This document shows positions 1 to 5,909 of a DNA stretch of 5,909 nt, one piece after another. A program made the position numbers and the translations under genes. Positions within the stretch are counted from its first letter, which is position 1. Every line of letters begins with the position of its first letter. This DNA comes from OCS116 cluster bacterium (GTDB lineage: Bacteria; Pseudomonadota; Alphaproteobacteria; Rhizobiales; OSC116), in the NCBI GenBank assembly GCA_002402005.2, contig NVUS02000334.1, positions 1 to 5,909 on the forward strand, in the 5' to 3' direction. Under the pieces are notes generated by a model, which was not told the origin of the DNA, searched no databases, and saw only the letters and a list, made by a program, of their open reading frames with translations.

Positions 1-131
1 ATCATCATGCTGCATTTCATGGTCGGGTTATTGGCGATTTTGTCATTAAGTGATTTAATTTCGCTCAATGCGGCTTTTAAGCCGTTCATTTTCCAATTGC
101 CTGCAACCAGTGCTTTGGGTTGATTTGTCAT
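1..131 (-). CDS. tpiA: Triosephosphate isomerase, N-terminal fragment (gene runs off the left edge)
   Basis: Triosephosphate isomerase interconverts dihydroxyacetone phosphate and glyceraldehyde 3-phosphate in the cytoplasm (glycolysis/gluconeogenesis). Only the first 43 codons are present. The minus strand reads MTNQPKALVAGNWKMNGLKA and continues to the edge. The GNWKMNG signature lies at residues 11-17, with the substrate-binding Asn12 and catalytic Lys14 of the family in place, on the first beta strand of the TIM barrel. The start is the ATG whose complement is at 129-131. A purine-rich AAAGGCAG lies a few bases upstream on the same strand and is a usable ribosome binding site. The gene diverges from ppiD across a 223-bp gap. 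The fragment is short, but the motif is diagnostic and nothing suggests that it is broken. Confidence 0.93.
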   Translation of the reverse strand, partial: MTNQPKALVAGNWKMNGLKAALSEIKSLNDKIANNPTMKCSMM

Positions 132-230
132 AATCTGCCTTTCAATTTCGCATCTAATTCAATATTTTGGCTAAATCTAAGCCATTTAAGCAGTCAAAAC
201 AAATGCTATTTTCCAATGGTATTCATCATA

Positions 231-248
231 TATCAAATTAACTTGATA
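231..248. repeat. 18-bp near-perfect palindrome between tpiA and ppiD (possible operator)
   Basis: The sequence TATCAAATTAACTTGATA is a palindrome with 8 of 9 base pairs matching. The only mismatch is the third pair out from the centre of symmetry (T at 238 against C at 241). It lies about 100 bp upstream of the tpiA start and 107 bp upstream of the ppiD start. Size and symmetry suit a dimeric DNA-binding protein, but the half-site TATCAA is AT-rich and I cannot match it to a named regulator. Seen: the symmetry. Inferred: the operator role. A chance palindrome in AT-rich DNA remains possible. Confidence 0.4.
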
Positions 249-284
249 AAATGCGTTTTTTTTGGCTTTTTTGCTTACAAGGGC

Positions 285-313
285 TTGTGGTTATGGGACG
301 GTCTATTTATGAT
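285..313 (+). promoter_or_regulatory. Candidate sigma-70-type promoter for ppiD and the trp genes
   Basis: A TATGAT hexamer at 308-313 matches the -10 consensus in 5 of 6 positions. Exactly 17 bp upstream, TTGTGG at 285-290 keeps the TTG core of the -35 element. Transcription would begin near 320 and leave a 5' leader of about 35 nt before the ppiD ATG at 355, enough for the ribosome binding site at 343-347. The -35 match is weak. This is the best-spaced pair I could find in the gap, not a demonstrated promoter. Confidence 0.35.
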
Positions 314-341
314 GCCCTCAAATATTAGTGATTTAGACTTG

Positions 342-357
342 TAAGGAAATGTAAATG
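342..357 (+). promoter_or_regulatory. Ribosome binding site and start codon of ppiD
   Basis: TAAGGA at 342-347 is a good Shine-Dalgarno match and lies 7 nt before the ATG at 355. An in-frame TAA at 352-354 directly precedes this ATG, so the protein cannot begin further upstream. The next in-frame ATG (codon 5, at 367) is too far from the ribosome binding site to be preferred. Confidence 0.75.
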
Positions 358-2247
358 TTAACTGCCATGCGCAAAGGCTCAGATAATTGGGCTGTGAAAA
401 TCTTTCTTGGTATTGTTGTTTTAGGCTTTATTGCCACTGGTGGCTTGCTTTCCTATTCTAGTGTTCAATCTAGCAATTATGTGGCAACTGTTGGTGATGC
501 CAATGTAACTGGCGATGGCTTTTTTGCCGATTATAGCCAAGAGGCTAATAATTATTCGCGCCGTTTGGGCCAAGCCTTGCAACCACAATTTTTAAAGCTT
601 ATTGAGCAAACGGTTATTGAGCGTATGGTCAACCGCGCTACGCTTGAAAATACTGGTAAAGTTTTGAATTTGGCGGTTGATGACAAAACCGCATCAAAGA
701 CCATCACTGAAGACCCTAATTTCATGGCTAGCAATGGCCAATTTGACAAAGCTATATTTGATGGCTTGTTGCGCCAAAATAACATGAGCGAAAAAGATTA
801 TGTGACCTTGATAAAAGAGCAAAAAATTCTGGATCAATTGACTGATGGTTTGGTCAATATTAAATTCAGCCCCGATGTTTATGCTTCTATCATTAACGAA
901 TATAACGACCAAGAACGTATTGCCGAATTTTTCCACATCACGCCATCACATGTTGATATTGGCGACACACCAACCGGTGATGATTTGCAAACCTATTATG
1001 AAACGGTTATTGCGCAATTTGATGCGCCCGAATATCGCCAAGTCGAAACTCTATTGTTGAACCCTGAGTTATTGGCTAAAGACATGATTGTCGATGATGA
1101 GGAAGTTAAGGCTCAATATGAATTGTCTAAAAATTCATACAATACCCCAGAAACCCGCGCCATTTCGCAACTGCTATATGACAATATAGATGATGCCAAA
1201 GCCGCTTATGACAAAATACAGGGTGGCACGACATTTGCTGAATTGGCTGTAGAGAACGGCGTTACCGCTGCGGGCTCTTTATTGGGTACATTCTCTAAAG
1301 CCAATCTGCCTAATCAAAAAATGGCCGAGATTGCTTTTGCCTTAGAGGTTGATCAAATTAGCGAACCGTTGGACCTAGGTTTAGGCATTGCCTTGTTGCA
1401 AGTCTCAAACATCAGCCCCGCAGTGACCAAAACATTTGCAGACGTTAAAGACGGCATAGAAAAAACCGAAGCCATGCGTCTTGCCATCGATAAAATCTAC
1501 GAATTGCGTGATGATGTTGAAGATGAGATTGCCGGCGGTGCGACATTTAAAGAAATAGCCGATAAATTTAACATTGAGTTTGCTGCGGTTGAGGCGATTG
1601 ATACAAGTTCATTGGATGTGGATGCCGAGCCCGTAACACTGCCCGCTGCAGCGCAATTGTTGCGCGGTATATTCAGCAGTGATGAAGCGCTGGACAACGA
1701 GCCATTGGACACCGTAAATGGTGGCTTGGTTTGGTATGTGGTGAGCAAAATCACCCCGCGCCACAATAAAGATTTAAGCGAAGTGACAGATGAAGTGAAC
1801 GCACTCTGGCAAGGCCAAGAGATTGAGAAAGCTCTGCTTGCCAAAGCCGAAGAACTTGCCACCAAGGGTGGTGACATTGGTGTTCTTTCTGAAGGCATAG
1901 CAGACGCTATATCGGTTGCCAGTGCGGTGAAGCGCAGCACGCAATCGGTGCAATTGTCCTCAGAAGCCATTGCGGCTTTGTTCGCTGTTAAACAAGATGC
2001 TTATGCCTTTGTGCCAGCACGATTAAATGGTGAAAATACCTATATTCTGATGCAATTGAAAGAAATTATAAACCCTGACGTCGCCGATATGGACGAAGAG
2101 AACAACCAAATATTGCAATCTATTGCACCCAATTTGGCTTCGACATTGCTGGAAAGTTATATTGAAAATAACAAAGGCGTTTATGGGATTTCAATCAATC
2201 AAGACTTGATCGACCGCATCACAGGTAGTGCAACGACAAGTCAGTAA
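355..2247 (+). CDS. ppiD: PpiD-like periplasmic chaperone (SurA N-terminal domain / parvulin-type PPIase family), membrane-anchored
   Basis: This is a 630-residue protein of the PpiD family, which helps newly exported proteins fold at the periplasmic face of the inner membrane. Basic residues at 6-7 and 15 are followed by one hydrophobic segment at about 16-35, giving an uncleaved N-in anchor with the rest in the periplasm. Residues of about 40-200 form the SurA-like chaperone region, including the helical stretch LIEQTVIERMVNRATLENTG. Residues of about 265-355 resemble a parvulin domain: AKAAYDKIQGGTTFAELAVE, then AEIAFALEVDQISEP. The usual histidines of active parvulins (in the first strand and in the final GYH segment) are replaced here by RAISQLL and GIALLQV. 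Isomerase activity is therefore doubtful, and a holdase/chaperone role is more likely. A second GGATFKEIADKF element at about 394-405 echoes GGTTFAELA at 290-298. The length is normal for the family. Only 15 bp separate it from trpE, so the two are probably cotranscribed. Confidence 0.85.
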   Translation: MLTAMRKGSDNWAVKIFLGIVVLGFIATGGLLSYSSVQSSNYVATVGDANVTGDGFFADYSQEANNYSRRLGQALQPQFLKLIEQTVIERMVNRATLENTGKVLNLAVDDKTASKTITEDPNFMASNGQFDKAIFDGLLRQNNMSEKDYVTLIKEQKILDQLTDGLVNIKFSPDVYASIINEYNDQERIAEFFHITPSHVDIGDTPTGDDLQTYYETVIAQFDAPEYRQVETLLLNPELLAKDMIVDDEEVKAQYELSKNSYNTPETRAISQLLYDNIDDAKAAYDKIQGGTTFAELAVENGVTAAGSLLGTFSKANLPNQKMAEIAFALEVDQISEPLDLGLGIALLQVSNISPAVTKTFADVKDGIEKTEAMRLAIDKIYELRDDVEDEIAGGATFKEIADKFNIEFAAVEAIDTSSLDVDAEPVTLPAAAQLLRGIFSSDEALDNEPLDTVNGGLVWYVVSKITPRHNKDLSEVTDEVNALWQGQEIEKALLAKAEELATKGGDIGVLSEGIADAISVASAVKRSTQSVQLSSEAIAALFAVKQDAYAFVPARLNGENTYILMQLKEIINPDVADMDEENNQILQSIAPNLASTLLESYIENNKGVYGISINQDLIDRITGSATTSQ

Positions 2248-2250
2248 TTC

Positions 2251-2265
2251 AAGGCTATTTTGATG
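2251..2265 (+). promoter_or_regulatory. Ribosome binding site that decides the trpE start
   Basis: AAGG at 2251-2254 lies 8 nt before the ATG at 2263. A TTG at 2260, directly before that ATG and in frame, is the only competing start and would add one residue. The ATG is the stronger codon and the spacing suits it. The site falls inside the 15-bp ppiD-trpE gap, so ribosomes finishing ppiD could reinitiate here. Confidence 0.6.
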
Positions 2266-3774
2266 AAAATAACCCCAAATTTAGACGATTTTTCGCGCGT
2301 ATATGACCAAAAGAAACCACAGATAGTCTATACCAGACATATTGCAGATTTAGAGACACCCATCTCGGCGCTGCAAAAACTAACCGCCAATAAGACCAAT
2401 TGTATGTTGCTCGAGTCGGTGAATGACGGCACCCAAAAAGAACGTTATTCAATGGTTGGTATGGAGCCAGATTTAATCTGGCGGGCTGCGGGTAAAAAGT
2501 CCGAGATTAACCGCAATGCGTTGAGTGATAGCAAAAAGTTCACCCCACAAGATGGTGAAACGCTAGACAATTTACGCAAATTGTTAGATGAATCACGTAT
2601 TGATATGCCCGAAGATGTGCCGCCAATGATGGGCATTTATGGCTATATGGGCTTTGATACGGTTAAATTGGTTGAAGAGATTGATGCCGACCTGCCCGAC
2701 CCGCTCAATCTACCCGATATGTATATGATCAGACCGACTATCATTGCGATTTTTGACAATGTGAAAGAGGAGATTATTCTGGTCACCTCGGTTTGGCATG
2801 ATGACAATGTTAGCGCCAAAATCGCCCATGGCAAAGCGGTTGAGCGGTTGACTTCGGCGATTGATTTGCTCAACGGCCCACGGCCAAAGACACCAGAGAT
2901 TGAAGAAGAGCTGACATTTAACGAGCCGATATCTAACCTAACGCCTGATCAATATAAAGACATGGTGCGGGTCGCCAAAGATTACATTATGGCCGGTGAT
3001 ATATTCCAAGTGGTGCTTAGCCAACGTTTTACCACCGACTTTACGCTCACACCATTTGCTTTATATCGAGCATTGCGCCGCATTAACCCCTCGCCTTTTT
3101 TATATTATCTAGATTTTGATGATGTGGCAGTGGTGGGTTCTAGCCCCGAAATTTTGGTGCGGGTGCGCGATAATGAGGTGACCATCCGGCCAATTGCTGG
3201 CACACGCCCACGCGGCAAGACCATTGCCGAAACCAAAGCCTATGGCGACGAATTATTATCTGACAAAAAAGAATTGGCCGAACATTTAATGTTGTTAGAC
3301 CTTGGCCGCAATGATGTTGGCCATGTGGCTGAGCTTGGCTCTGTTGAGATTACGGATAGCTTTTTCCTCGAATATTATAGTGAGGTGATGCATATTGTAT
3401 CTAACGTCAAAGGGCAACTTGATCCTAAATATGATGCGATTGATGCTTTGATGGCGGGTTTTCCTGCCGGCACAGTTTCGGGCGCGCCCAAGGTGCGGGC
3501 GATGCAAGTGATTGAAGAGCTAGAAAGCATCAAACGCGGGCCATATGCTGGCTGTGTGGGGTATTTTGGTGCTGATGGCAATATGGATACCTGTATTGTA
3601 TTGCGCACCGCCATCATTAAAGACGGTAAGATGCATGTGCAAGCTGGCGCTGGTATAGTGGCCGATAGTGACCCTGACAGCGAACAGCAAGAATGTGTCA
3701 ATAAAGCCAAGGCTTTGTTTAGATCGGCCGAAGAAGCCATTAAGTTGGCCAATGCCTCTAAATACGGGCAATAA
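2263..3774 (+). CDS. trpE: Anthranilate synthase component I (chorismate-binding subunit)
   Basis: TrpE converts chorismate and ammonia to anthranilate, the first committed step of tryptophan synthesis. The ammonia is delivered by the TrpG subunit, here the N-terminal part of the next gene. The protein is 503 residues, a normal length. LLES at 49-52 followed ten residues later by Ser63 is the LLES-X10-S motif that binds inhibitory tryptophan. NPSPF at 275-279 lines the same site. The catalytic core has GDIFQVVLSQRF, RPIAGTRPRG (309-318), EHLMLLDLGRNDVG (340-353, with Glu340 a likely Mg2+ ligand), FPAGTVSGAPK (400-410) and AGAGIVADSDPDSE (461-474), all intact. I chose the ATG at 2263, not the in-frame TTG at 2260, because AAGG at 2251-2254 is well spaced from it. 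The gene lies 15 bp after ppiD with no leader peptide or attenuator between, so the visible control is allosteric feedback. A para-aminobenzoate synthase identity is unlikely given the tryptophan-binding motif and the trp neighbours. Confidence 0.96.
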   Translation: MKITPNLDDFSRVYDQKKPQIVYTRHIADLETPISALQKLTANKTNCMLLESVNDGTQKERYSMVGMEPDLIWRAAGKKSEINRNALSDSKKFTPQDGETLDNLRKLLDESRIDMPEDVPPMMGIYGYMGFDTVKLVEEIDADLPDPLNLPDMYMIRPTIIAIFDNVKEEIILVTSVWHDDNVSAKIAHGKAVERLTSAIDLLNGPRPKTPEIEEELTFNEPISNLTPDQYKDMVRVAKDYIMAGDIFQVVLSQRFTTDFTLTPFALYRALRRINPSPFLYYLDFDDVAVVGSSPEILVRVRDNEVTIRPIAGTRPRGKTIAETKAYGDELLSDKKELAEHLMLLDLGRNDVGHVAELGSVEITDSFFLEYYSEVMHIVSNVKGQLDPKYDAIDALMAGFPAGTVSGAPKVRAMQVIEELESIKRGPYAGCVGYFGADGNMDTCIVLRTAIIKDGKMHVQAGAGIVADSDPDSEQQECVNKAKALFRSAEEAIKLANASKYGQ

Positions 3775-3789
3775 GGACTTGTAACCATG
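3772..3789 (+). promoter_or_regulatory. trpE stop codon / trpGD ribosome binding site junction
   Basis: The TAA stop of trpE (3772-3774) contributes its last two bases to AAGGA (3773-3777), which sits 9 nt before the trpGD ATG at 3787. Terminating ribosomes would cover the ribosome binding site of the next gene. This arrangement favours translational coupling and matched amounts of TrpE and TrpG, which act as one complex. Confidence 0.6.
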
Positions 3790-5439
3790 ATCATTTTAAT
3801 CGATAATTACGATAGTTTTACCTATAATTTATATCACTATATTGGCAAATTCACCCCCGATATTGAAGTGTGGCGCAATGATAAAATCACTGTGGCCGAA
3901 GTGATTGCCAAAAAACCGGAAGCGATTATTTTGTCACCCGGACCCAAAACCCCCAATGATGCCGGCATATGCTTGGAGTTGATCAAACAAACGGATGGCA
4001 GCATTCCGATTTTTGGGGTTTGCTTGGGTCATCAATCCATCGCGCAAAATTTTGGTGGGGATGTGGTGCGCGCCAAAGAAATTCGTCACGGCAAAACCAG
4101 TGTGATCACACATGTCGATGATGTATTGTTCGAAAATATACCTGAGAAATTTGCTGCAACGCGATATCATTCTTTGACTGTTAACCCTTCCACCCTGCCC
4201 GATTGCTTGACAGTCACAGCGCAGACTGATGATGGGGTGATTATGGCTTTGGCGCACAAAACCAAGCCGATATATGGGGTGCAATTTCACCCCGAATCCA
4301 TAGCATCTGAATATGGTCACGAGATGATTGGCAATTTTTTGCGTAGTGCGGGTGTGAATTTACGCAATAGTGCGCCAGTATCATCACAAAAACCCAAGGC
4401 AATACCTGCCGAAGCACCAAAAAGCTATGATGGCCTAAAACCATTTATCGCTCGTGCGGTGAAAGGCGAGACTTTCAGCCAAGCTGATGCTGGCAAAGCA
4501 TTTGAGATCATCATGTCTGGTGATTCATCCGATGCGCAGATTGGCTCTTTGCTGACCGCTATACGCATGCGCGGTGAGACGGTGGATGAGATTACCGGTG
4601 CGGCAACCATTATGCGCCGCAAATCATTGAAAGTGAAAGCGCCAACTCATGCCATTGACACTTGTGGCACAGGTGGTGATGGTTCTGGTAGTTATAACAT
4701 TTCGACTGCAGCATCGTTTGTGATAGCTGGTTGCGGTGTGACCATTGCCAAACATGGCAATCGTGCGCTTTCCTCGCTCAGCGGCACGGCACAAGTGCTT
4801 GAAACTTTAGGTGTGGATGTGACTATTGATGCTGATAAAGTGGCCAAATGTATTGATCAGGCTGGCATTGGTTTCCTATATGCCATCAAACATCATTCGG
4901 CCATGCGGTTCGTGGGCCCTGCCCGTGTGCAGATGGGCATTCAGACTATATTTAATTTACTTGGGCCTTTGTCGAACCCCGCAGGTGTAAAACGCCAAGT
5001 GCTAGGGGTATTTGCCAAACAATGGGTGGAGCCAATTGCCAACGTGTTGAAAGAATTGGGCAGCGAGCATGTCTGGGTGGTGCATGGTAGTGACGGGCTA
5101 GACGAGCTTACCATCACCGGTAACAGCTATGTGGCCGAGCTTAAAGACGGCAAAGTGACCACATTTGAGATAGACCCGAGGGATTATGGGTTTGAACTTG
5201 GCACAGCTGAGCAACTTAAAGGCGGTGACCCTGAATATAATGCTGCGGCTTTGCGCAAAATATTGGGTGGTCATAAATCGGCTTATCGTGATATTAGCAT
5301 TTTGAACGCCGCGGCGGGTCTGATTGTGGCGGGTAAAGTGGCTGATTTGCATGAAGGTGTTAAATTGGCGACCGAATCCATTGATAGTGGTGCGGCGCTT
5401 AAAAGCCTAGAGAAATTGGTGGAGCTATCAAACGCATGA
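3787..5439 (+). CDS. trpGD: Bifunctional anthranilate synthase glutamine amidotransferase / anthranilate phosphoribosyltransferase (TrpG-TrpD fusion)
   Basis: One uninterrupted 550-residue frame encodes two enzymes. Residues 1 to about 190 are TrpG, a class I glutamine amidotransferase that supplies ammonia to TrpE. It has LSPGPKTPNDAG at 49-60, nucleophile Cys79 in GVCLGH, HGKTS at 101-105, and His168/Glu170 in GVQFHPES. Residues of about 194-213 are a linker rich in Pro, Ala, Ser and Lys. Residues of about 214-550 are TrpD, which joins anthranilate to PRPP. It has GTGGDG at 294-299, NIST at 304-307 and KHGNRA at 322-327 for PRPP binding, Arg380 in the GPAR segment for anthranilate, and Asp439-Glu440 for Mg2+. 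All these key residues are present. No ATG lies near the domain junction; the only in-frame GTGs there (codons 190 and 225) lack a clear ribosome binding site, so a separate trpD is unlikely. E. coli TrpD has the same architecture and similar length. AAGGA at 3773-3777 overlaps the trpE stop and is the ribosome binding site. The last 4 bases overlap trpC. Confidence 0.95.
   Translation: MIILIDNYDSFTYNLYHYIGKFTPDIEVWRNDKITVAEVIAKKPEAIILSPGPKTPNDAGICLELIKQTDGSIPIFGVCLGHQSIAQNFGGDVVRAKEIRHGKTSVITHVDDVLFENIPEKFAATRYHSLTVNPSTLPDCLTVTAQTDDGVIMALAHKTKPIYGVQFHPESIASEYGHEMIGNFLRSAGVNLRNSAPVSSQKPKAIPAEAPKSYDGLKPFIARAVKGETFSQADAGKAFEIIMSGDSSDAQIGSLLTAIRMRGETVDEITGAATIMRRKSLKVKAPTHAIDTCGTGGDGSGSYNISTAASFVIAGCGVTIAKHGNRALSSLSGTAQVLETLGVDVTIDADKVAKCIDQAGIGFLYAIKHHSAMRFVGPARVQMGIQTIFNLLGPLSNPAGVKRQVLGVFAKQWVEPIANVLKELGSEHVWVVHGSDGLDELTITGNSYVAELKDGKVTTFEIDPRDYGFELGTAEQLKGGDPEYNAAALRKILGGHKSAYRDISILNAAAGLIVAGKVADLHEGVKLATESIDSGAALKSLEKLVELSNA
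5436..5439 (+). other. ATGA start/stop overlap coupling trpGD to trpC
   Basis: The trpC start ATG (5436-5438) shares bases with the trpGD stop TGA (5437-5439). This is a standard sign of translational coupling inside an operon and fixes the trpC start, because the downstream reading frame matches indole-3-glycerol phosphate synthase from its first residues. Confidence 0.85.
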
Positions 5440-5909
5440 ATATTCTTGATAAAATTGCCGCTTATAAACGCGAAGAAGTGGCAGCGGCCAAGCTCGAGGT
5501 GTCAGTTGCACAATTGGCCGATGAAATTGGCAACCAAACCGTAAAACGTGGCTTTTACCAAGCGATCAAACAAAAGGTGGAAGCTGGCGATTATGCACTG
5601 ATTGCCGAAATTAAAAAAGCCAGCCCGTCAAAAGGTCTGATACGCGAAGATTTCAACCCGGCAGAGCTTGCCAAAGCTTACAAAGCTGGTGGCGCAACAT
5701 GCTTGTCTGTGCTGACCGATGCGCCGTCATTTCAAGGCTCACCGGCATTTTTAAAACAAGCACGTGAGGCAGTCGATCTGCCTATATTGCGCAAAGATTT
5801 TATGCTCGACGCCTATCAGCTGCTTGAAGCGCGGGCTTGGGGTGCGGATTGCATATTGCTGATCATGTCAATGATAGATGATGATTTGGCACATGAGCTT
5901 GAAGGCGTG
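5436..5909 (+). CDS. trpC: Indole-3-glycerol phosphate synthase, N-terminal 158 residues (gene runs off the right edge)
   Basis: TrpC decarboxylates and cyclises the rearranged anthranilate-ribulose phosphate to indole-3-glycerol phosphate in the cytoplasm. The frame starts MNILDKIAAYKREEVAAAKL and stays open to the edge. IAEIKKASPSKG at 56-67 carries catalytic Glu58 and Lys60 and the substrate-binding serines. AGGATCLSVLTD at 84-95 and LPILRKDFMLDAYQ at 115-128 follow, with Lys120 the general acid of the family, then the GADCILLI strand at 136-143. These fit the family's TIM-barrel strands in order. The ATG overlaps the trpGD stop as ATGA, with GGAG at 5421-5424 as a possible ribosome binding site inside the end of trpGD. 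The window ends before any possible fused TrpF domain, so monofunctional TrpC and TrpCF cannot be told apart. The usual monofunctional length is about 260-270 residues, so roughly 60% is present. Confidence 0.95.
   Translation, partial: MNILDKIAAYKREEVAAAKLEVSVAQLADEIGNQTVKRGFYQAIKQKVEAGDYALIAEIKKASPSKGLIREDFNPAELAKAYKAGGATCLSVLTDAPSFQGSPAFLKQAREAVDLPILRKDFMLDAYQLLEARAWGADCILLIMSMIDDDLAHELEGV

Larger units (their letters stand above)
132..354. other. Divergent intergenic region between tpiA and ppiD
   Basis: This 223-bp gap separates two genes pointing away from each other, so it should contain promoters for both. It is clearly more AT-rich than the genes and has T-runs on the plus strand at about 256-272. 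It holds the 18-bp palindrome at 231-248 and the candidate ppiD promoter at 285-313. For tpiA, the minus strand has TTGACT (complement of 192-197), a good -35 hexamer, but no convincing -10 at the right spacing. A small hairpin, TGGCT/AGCCA (168-172 and 180-184, 7-nt loop), could form in a tpiA leader. I see no RNA gene and no credible small protein here. Confidence 0.6.

Noticed and set aside
164..197. A possible tpiA promoter on the minus strand, with TTGACT (complement of 192-197) as -35.
   Set aside because: No hexamer resembling TATAAT lies 16-18 bp downstream on that strand, so I did not list it as a promoter.
254..273. T-rich run on the plus strand that could be read as a rho-independent terminator tail.
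   Set aside because: No GC-rich hairpin precedes it and no plus-strand gene ends upstream of it within the window.
120..344. A 74-codon open frame on the plus strand in the tpiA-ppiD gap, beginning with TTG.
   Set aside because: It starts inside tpiA, has no ribosome binding site, is made of AT-rich residues (Phe, Asn, Ile, Leu, Ser) typical of translated noncoding DNA, and would cover the promoter region. No domain is recognisable.
336..344. The 9-mer GACTTGTAA occurs just before both the ppiD start (336-344) and the trpGD start (3776-3784).
   Set aside because: Its position relative to the Shine-Dalgarno element differs: it precedes and overlaps it at ppiD but follows it at trpGD. With only two copies and partial overlap with ribosome binding site sequence, chance is the simpler explanation.
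1497..1970. A 157-codon minus-strand frame inside ppiD.
   Set aside because: It lies antisense to a well-supported gene; its Ser/Ala-rich, low-complexity translation is a codon-usage shadow.
3375..3794. A 139-codon minus-strand frame across the end of trpE.
   Set aside because: It is antisense to the most conserved part of TrpE, including the FPAGTVSGAPK motif, and has no independent protein signature.
3934..4320. A 128-codon minus-strand frame inside the TrpG domain.
   Set aside because: It is opposite the catalytic Cys, His and Glu codons of TrpG, with no recognisable motif and no ribosome binding site noted.

Overview
The window looks like ordinary chromosome from a moderately AT-rich alphaproteobacterium. 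Two things suggest this: the gene order and the protein sequences. A divergently read triosephosphate isomerase gene (tpiA) sits next to a PpiD-type periplasmic folding factor, and the tryptophan genes follow directly. From memory, the neighbourhood tpiA / ppiD / trp genes is typical of Alphaproteobacteria. The A+T content is higher than in most cultured members and would fit a marine or host-restricted lineage. The taxonomic call is an inference from gene order and has not been tested by search.

Layout: positions 1-131 hold the first 43 codons of tpiA on the minus strand. Positions 132-354 are a divergent intergenic region. It carries a near-perfect 18-bp palindrome and a plausible sigma-70-type promoter facing ppiD. 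From 355 to the window end everything is on the plus strand and tightly packed: ppiD (355-2247), 15 bp, trpE (2263-3774), 12 bp, a fused trpG-trpD gene (3787-5439), then a 4-base ATGA overlap into trpC (5436 to beyond the window). There is no room for a terminator or a Trp leader peptide/attenuator between ppiD and trpE. The four plus-strand genes therefore probably form one transcription unit.

Function: TrpE and the TrpG half of the fusion form anthranilate synthase (chorismate + glutamine to anthranilate). The TrpD half transfers phosphoribose from PRPP to anthranilate. TrpC closes the indole ring to give indole-3-glycerol phosphate. TrpE keeps the LLES-X10-S tryptophan-binding motif, so feedback inhibition of the enzyme is the control visible here. 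PpiD is a membrane-anchored periplasmic chaperone unrelated to tryptophan synthesis, and tpiA is glycolytic.

I see no mobile element, CRISPR array, RNA gene or unknown system. The points most worth a second look are the trpG-trpD fusion in an alphaproteobacterial context, the palindrome between the divergent genes, and the single in-frame stop codon separating trpE from trpGD.
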